DNA from: Vitellaria paradoxa
Lineage: Eukaryota > Streptophyta > Magnoliopsida > Ericales > Sapotaceae
Reading direction: 5' to 3'
DNA length: 64,000 nucleotides
NCBI GenBank assembly: GCA_019916065.1
Contig: CM034240.1
Location: 21,127,894-21,191,893, forward strand
Shown: positions 59,905 through 64,000 of the stretch, piece after piece
How positions within the stretch are numbered: position 1 is the first letter of the stretch
Layout of the letters: every line of letters starts with the position of its first letter
The notes under the pieces: model-generated
Told to the model about the DNA's origin: nothing
The model's input: the letters and a program-made list of their open reading frames with translations, nothing else
Databases searched by the model: none
Translations under genes and position numbers: made by a program

Positions 59905-60519
59905 AAGAACGAAGAGGATTGTTGTAGTTTGTTTTGTTAATTTGAAAGTTATTTTATGTAAGAGACATTTGTTATTAATGAATAGTATTTTGTATTTTAT
60001 CGTATTTTATGCATTTACTTGAAATTTAAAATTTTAGTTATGATTAGGCCTAGACTGACTTTAATTCCTGGGTCCGCCACTGGAGGGTGCTGCTGGAATT
60101 GATAGAGCCATGGAGGAAATTGCTACTGAGGTCGAGCCCAATCACATGATCTGTGAACTCGTCGCACTCCACACTGTCCCACGAACAACAATTGCTAATT
60201 TCTCCTTTAGTTAGTTTCCATGAGGCAACCTTCTGATAAGAAGAAGTAGATTCATTAATAGAAAAGTTAGTTTGAACTGCAGAAGGGCAGATCTCTCGTT
60301 TGTATGGCATGGTGGGTATTGCAAGGGGGGGGGGGGGGGAGTTAGTGGAAGTGGATACAACAGCTATGTGAAAGCAAGGGTAGTGCAAGAGTATATTTAT
60401 CTTCAATTGAAAGCAGACAAAGGGCACCATAATTGGTGATGCGACTAAATTTCTCTAGCAATGTGCTTTAGCCAGAAATGTTATACATTTAGGAGTTCTA
60501 TATAGGCAATTTAGGAGAT

Positions 60520-61915
60520 GTTTGTTTTGAGAGTAATAAAGGTTAAATTTTGAGATAATTTTTATCATCCGTTACATTAATTTGAAAGAAGGGGTAACAA
60601 TTACACTCGGTGAAGATTATCCCTATTACCCATGTGAGAATAAATTGTTTTTAGAGAGAGGATGGGTCAGGGGGAGTGATTGAAAAAATTCACCCTTTTT
60701 TATTACCCCGTAAAACTTACAAAAAAGATTATTTACCTCATATAGGTCTGCGAAAAATTCTAAGAAAGGCCAACGCATGCTAGTTTATATTGTGAAAAAT
60801 TAATTGGTCAGTTGAATATTCGAGAAATAAAAACTCATTAATTTGGAAAGTCATTTTGAATTATTCAATTAAATTTGGACAACCCTCTTTTCGCTTTTAG
60901 CAATTCAAGGAAGAACGAATTGGAAAAAACTTATGACTGCACTAGTCTTATAAATAATTATAATAAACATTATAAAATAATATTTTATGTAGCCAAACTA
61001 CAATTAATTAGTCATTACATTATTTTTTCAAAATAATATATTAATAAATAATAATTTATTATTAAAATGATTTGTTTTATTTTACTAAATTAATACTATT
61101 GAAATAATAATTTATGATTAAAATTATTTATTTTCTCAAATTAAAATTATTTTTAATAAATAATAATTACTTACTAAAATAATTTATTTCATTAAATTTT
61201 TTTGTTAAATAACAATTATTTCTCAAAAATAATAATTTGCTAGATTATGTATTGCAATAATATAATTTATTAAAATTAATAATTTATTTAAATAAACTAA
61301 AATTAGTTATTTTATTAAATTATTTTATCAAAATAAAAAAAAATTAACAAATAAAATTTTATTATTAAAATTAATTACTACTAAAAATCTATGATAAAAT
61401 TATTTTTTATAATTGATATTTTTATTTAAAATTATATATTTTAATAATATATATTGTATTAAAATGAGTTATTTTTAAAATAATAATCATTATGATGATT
61501 TATTTTATTATAATATTTTACTAATATTAAATATTAACTTTTACCCGTTGGTCACTTTACTTCCATTTCAAATACAATTAAGTTTTACCCTTTCAAAATT
61601 TTTAGCATTCCAAACATAGGGTGCGTTTGGAGTGACAAAAAAAGAGATAAAGTGGGATTAGTTGTAAGTTTGTAATTCGTATAATGAGATAAAAAGTGAA
61701 TAATTTTTAAAATTTTTCAGTATTTTTCACTGTTTTCAGAATTTTTTATTACTCTAAACGGAGCCATAATATAATTGTTAGTGAGTAATATTTACTCTTT
61801 CAATTAAAATATAAATATTATGAACTTATTATCTCATTAACGATTATTAGGATAACAATTACTCCGTAATATCTATTCCCAAAATTTTCCCCTAGTCCCG
61901 AACGTTGCCTTAACA
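60520..61915. mobile_element. Dispersed copy of the AT-rich element found in the tandem array
   Basis: It starts GGAGATGTTTGTTTTGAGAG and follows the order of the array copies: TTACATTAATTTGAAAG, AGGGGTAACAATTAC, a long AT-rich middle with CAAATTAAAATT and TTATTATAATATTTTACTAA blocks, then AATACAATTAA...TTTTACCC. It ends near CCCGAACGTTGCC. Array copies lie at about 14031-15722, 19004-20012, 23292-24325 and 28238-29330. The ends are weak inverted repeats (ATGTTTG against AACGTTYGG). There is no coding capacity and the superfamily is unknown. This copy has an extra segment at about 60735-60955 and a nested MITE. Confidence 0.7.
61619..61765. mobile_element. Nested MITE, 147 bp
   Basis: GGGTGCGTTTGGAGT at the left and GGCTCCGTTTAGAGT (reverse complement of the right end) agree at 12 of 15 positions. 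ATA flanks both sides. Array copies of the host element run through this point without it. The ends are close to those of the nested element at 26054-26213. Confidence 0.72.
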
Positions 61916-64000
61916 GAAGAAGAAGATGCCTCCCTAGCCCTTGTCGCAGCTGGCATCCTTGTAAATGCTTGCGCTTACGCATTATTTCAAAAGAATTTAT
62001 CATGAGAGCCAGAGAAAATAAAAGAAAAGGGGATTTAAAATCCGCGCTCTCACTTGTTGGTTTTTGATAAAAATTTGAAGGAAAAAGATATGAAATTTGA
62101 TAAATTAAAAATAATTAAATTAAAAAATTGATTTGTTGATAAATAACTTTTATTTTTATCATTTTATTTTTTTGTCTTGTCCTCTTTATTTATTTTTTGA
62201 CCATGTGAAATCACTTTAAACAAATGTCATATTTGGATCATGAATTTATGAAAAAAAAAAAAAAAAGATAAGTGAAGAAAAATAGTAGGTGAACAAAATG
62301 AGATAAAAAAATTAAAATTTTTTAATTTATTTAATTGAGGTAAAAAAAAAGAGGGGATATTTAGTCCATATTTGTCAAAAAGAAAAAAAATTAAGTTTTG
62401 AATCATAAGTTTAAAAAAATAATTATTAGAGTGTTTGGAATTGTATAAATCATTATAAATTTGTAAAAGCTGCAGCCTTGTAAAGTGAGTAAAAAATTTA
62501 AATTTTGTAGAGATTTAAAATATTTTGTAAAACTACATTATTGTCACATGATTTTATATTATTTCGGTGAAATAGTTTTTGTCTTATCTTTATTTAAAAT
62601 GATAGAAGCTCTAAACTGTACAACTTTTGGTGACATTTAGGGTGCCGAAAAAGTTTAAAATAATAAAAAATTGGTATAAAATAGTAATATTTATCAAAAT
62701 TTAATTACTAAAAAAGATATTTACCGGAATTTAATTGAAAAAAAAACTTTTAGAATTTTTTAAAATTTTTCAAAAAATTTTGAAACTTCGTACGAAAGCT
62801 TTTTCTAGTTAATTTTTTTTCAAACGCCGTGTCCCTTTTTCCACAATTTTGCCGTTTCGTTTAGGCAGTGAGATTGAATTGTTAGTATTATCATCCAATG
62901 GTAAAGCACAATTGTGAACTTATCCTTTTAACCGCGAAGCCCGGCGAAAGACTTCTGCTAAAAGCCAAAGGACCTCTATGTACAGCTGTGTGACGGTCTC
63001 AACAAGTTTAAAATTAAGTCACCCAATAGAGAATTTAAGATTGAAAGGAAGACTAGTGGCGCTTGGCTCCGTGGCGAATACACAGCCAAATTATGGGTGA
63101 AAATTCTTGGTGGAATATTAACACACATGCACAAGTAATTAGGTCGTTGTGATGCGCATATTTTTCATATAATTAAGTGGTTTTAATCATATTTGTTTAA
63201 TTGTTAGATTTTTTTTTCTTTCCATTTTAATTATTTTTTGACTACTTCATATGAAAACATGCCTTCTCGCTATTTTTATAATTTTTAGTACTTTTTAAAA
63301 ATTTTTTAGTTAATATTTTTTAAAATGAGATATTCTATATAATAAGAATTTGTATTTCACACAGTTATTAAAAACTGTATAAATACTTATTAGACAAAAT
63401 TAACTAAGATTTTTTATTTTTTTTAAAAAGCAATAGTTAGACTTTATTTTTTTTAATTTTTTAGAAATAAAAATTTAAATTAAAAATTTAAAGGTAAAGT
63501 ACAAAAACTGCTCATGTAGTTTACACTCGGTATTACTTTAGTCCCATACGTTTTAATTGTAACAGTTAAATCTCTACAGTTTCGGTTAAGTAATAACCTA
63601 GTCATTCCGTTATCAACGGTTAAAAATCAGCCATTAGAGTGAAGGTAAATATGTAATTTCACGTCCTTCTCCTCCAATTAACACAAATTAATCAACGTAA
63701 CCCTAATCTCTCCAATCTGTGAGCCTAAGCAAGTTGAAGAACAGTGCAAAAATAAAAGAAGGTAAGAACAAAGTGATGCTTAGAGTCCAATTTTTACAAA
63801 GGAAAAAAAAAAATTCAACTGCTATTTTTGGATTACTCAAGAAGAAATAAGAAAAACCAACTTAAAGATGAAAAAGGTAACTGTGGATGTTATAAAGGGG
63901 TTTGATTAATAGGATAGGGGGTTCTGATGGACATGGACCCACTAGTTTTGTAGTCTTCATTTGTGAATTTTGAAACCCAGAGAGTGTTCATATATAAAAA
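61916..64000. other. Gene-free AT-rich stretch
   Basis: No gene is supported. Around 62430-62530 lies MITE-like sequence (GTGTTTGGAATTGTATAAA) similar to that near 50550. From about 63490, AAAGGTAAAGTACAAAAACTG and the following T/A/G-mixed sequence with TTCCGTTATCAACGG resemble the left part of a terminal-inverted-repeat element. Its right end was not found. Confidence 0.45.

Larger units (their letters stand above)
55526..60082 (+). mobile_element. TTF/DUF4371-type hAT transposon, 4557 bp, nearly complete
   Basis: GAGGGTGC is duplicated exactly at 55518-55525 and 60083-60090, and the element interrupts the receptor gene just after the INSSST codons. Ends are CAAAGGCGGATCCACGG and, reverse-complemented, CAGTGGCGGACCCAGGA, matching at 12 of 17 positions. 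A 7-bp hairpin with a GAAA loop sits 26 bases inside the left end. The interior holds a 1-kb minisatellite and one transposase frame. Only two stops damage the transposase, so the insertion is probably younger than the receptor decay or of similar age. Confidence 0.95.
51136..60430 (-). pseudogene. Cf-9-type LRR receptor-like protein, dead and split by two transposons
   Basis: These proteins sit in the plasma membrane and detect pathogen or developmental signals. Parts found: CHTNERSALLQFK (frame-shifted) and SYQKVASWK...NCCSWDSVECDE, the LRRNT-type N-cap (60130-60310); many LRRs (53720-55525), for example LSGDIPSLRRLPQL and LDLSNNNLGGTIP; and, after the solo LTR, the last LRRs, the acidic linker, a weak membrane helix and a basic tail (51136-51783). 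Stops in the expected frame follow HL (about 55505), SLV (55266), ILP (54388), STL (54090), LVL (53720) and FKD (53625). Frameshifts lie near 54950 and 54250 and at the N-terminus. The 15-base G run at 60325-60339 shifts the signal-peptide region. An hAT (55526-60082) and a solo LTR (51783-53484) interrupt it. Confidence 0.92.

Overview
This is a window of nuclear DNA from a flowering plant, almost certainly a eudicot. It is AT-rich and dominated by mobile elements. It holds one intact-looking host gene, an ASPG1-like aspartic protease (32462-33961, minus strand), and one dead host gene, a Cf-type LRR receptor-like protein (51136-60430, minus strand). The LINE, Tnt1-type copia and hAT types and the single-exon protease fit a rosid, but the species cannot be fixed from this window.

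Layout. (1) 1-4580: a 5'-incomplete L1-type LINE on the plus strand with damaged ORF1 and ORF2 and a poly(A) end. (2) 4581-13438: no gene seen; small retro-insertions, MITEs (one with a clear 9-bp target duplication) and LTR-like debris. (3) 13439-32176: a tandem array of four diverged copies of a unit of about 3.5-4 kb. Each copy carries its own later insertions (three hAT MITEs, a Tourist-like MITE, a tRNA-derived SINE, nested MITEs and a tiny LINE-like end). The sister copies supply the empty sites. (4) 32177-34716: the ASPG1-like gene. (5) 34717-39944: a nearly intact Tnt1/Tork-type copia element on the minus strand with two 509-bp LTRs and a 5-bp target duplication. Its 3' LTR points at the protease gene from about 0.75 kb upstream. 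(6) 39945-51135: no convincing host gene; a degenerate non-autonomous LTR element with an unidentified ORF (46965-49915), LTR fragments and local repeats. (7) 51136-60430: the receptor gene, with stops and frameshifts, split by a 1.7-kb solo LTR (TSD GTTCA) and a 4.56-kb TTF/DUF4371-type hAT transposon (TSD GAGGGTGC). The hAT carries an unusual 1-kb minisatellite in front of its transposase. (8) 60431-64000: a dispersed copy of the AT-rich element that also sits in every unit of the tandem array, plus more MITE-like sequence.

The observation I rate highest is a compact promoter-like cassette: the plant snRNA upstream element (RTCCCACATCG) followed by a TATA box 32-35 bases later. It occurs in a non-autonomous hAT element in unit 1 of the array and, as three tandem copies, in each LTR of the unrelated copia element. 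The intervening sequence is also similar, so the two elements share more than the two boxes. All repeat boundaries were read by eye; no alignment or database search was run.
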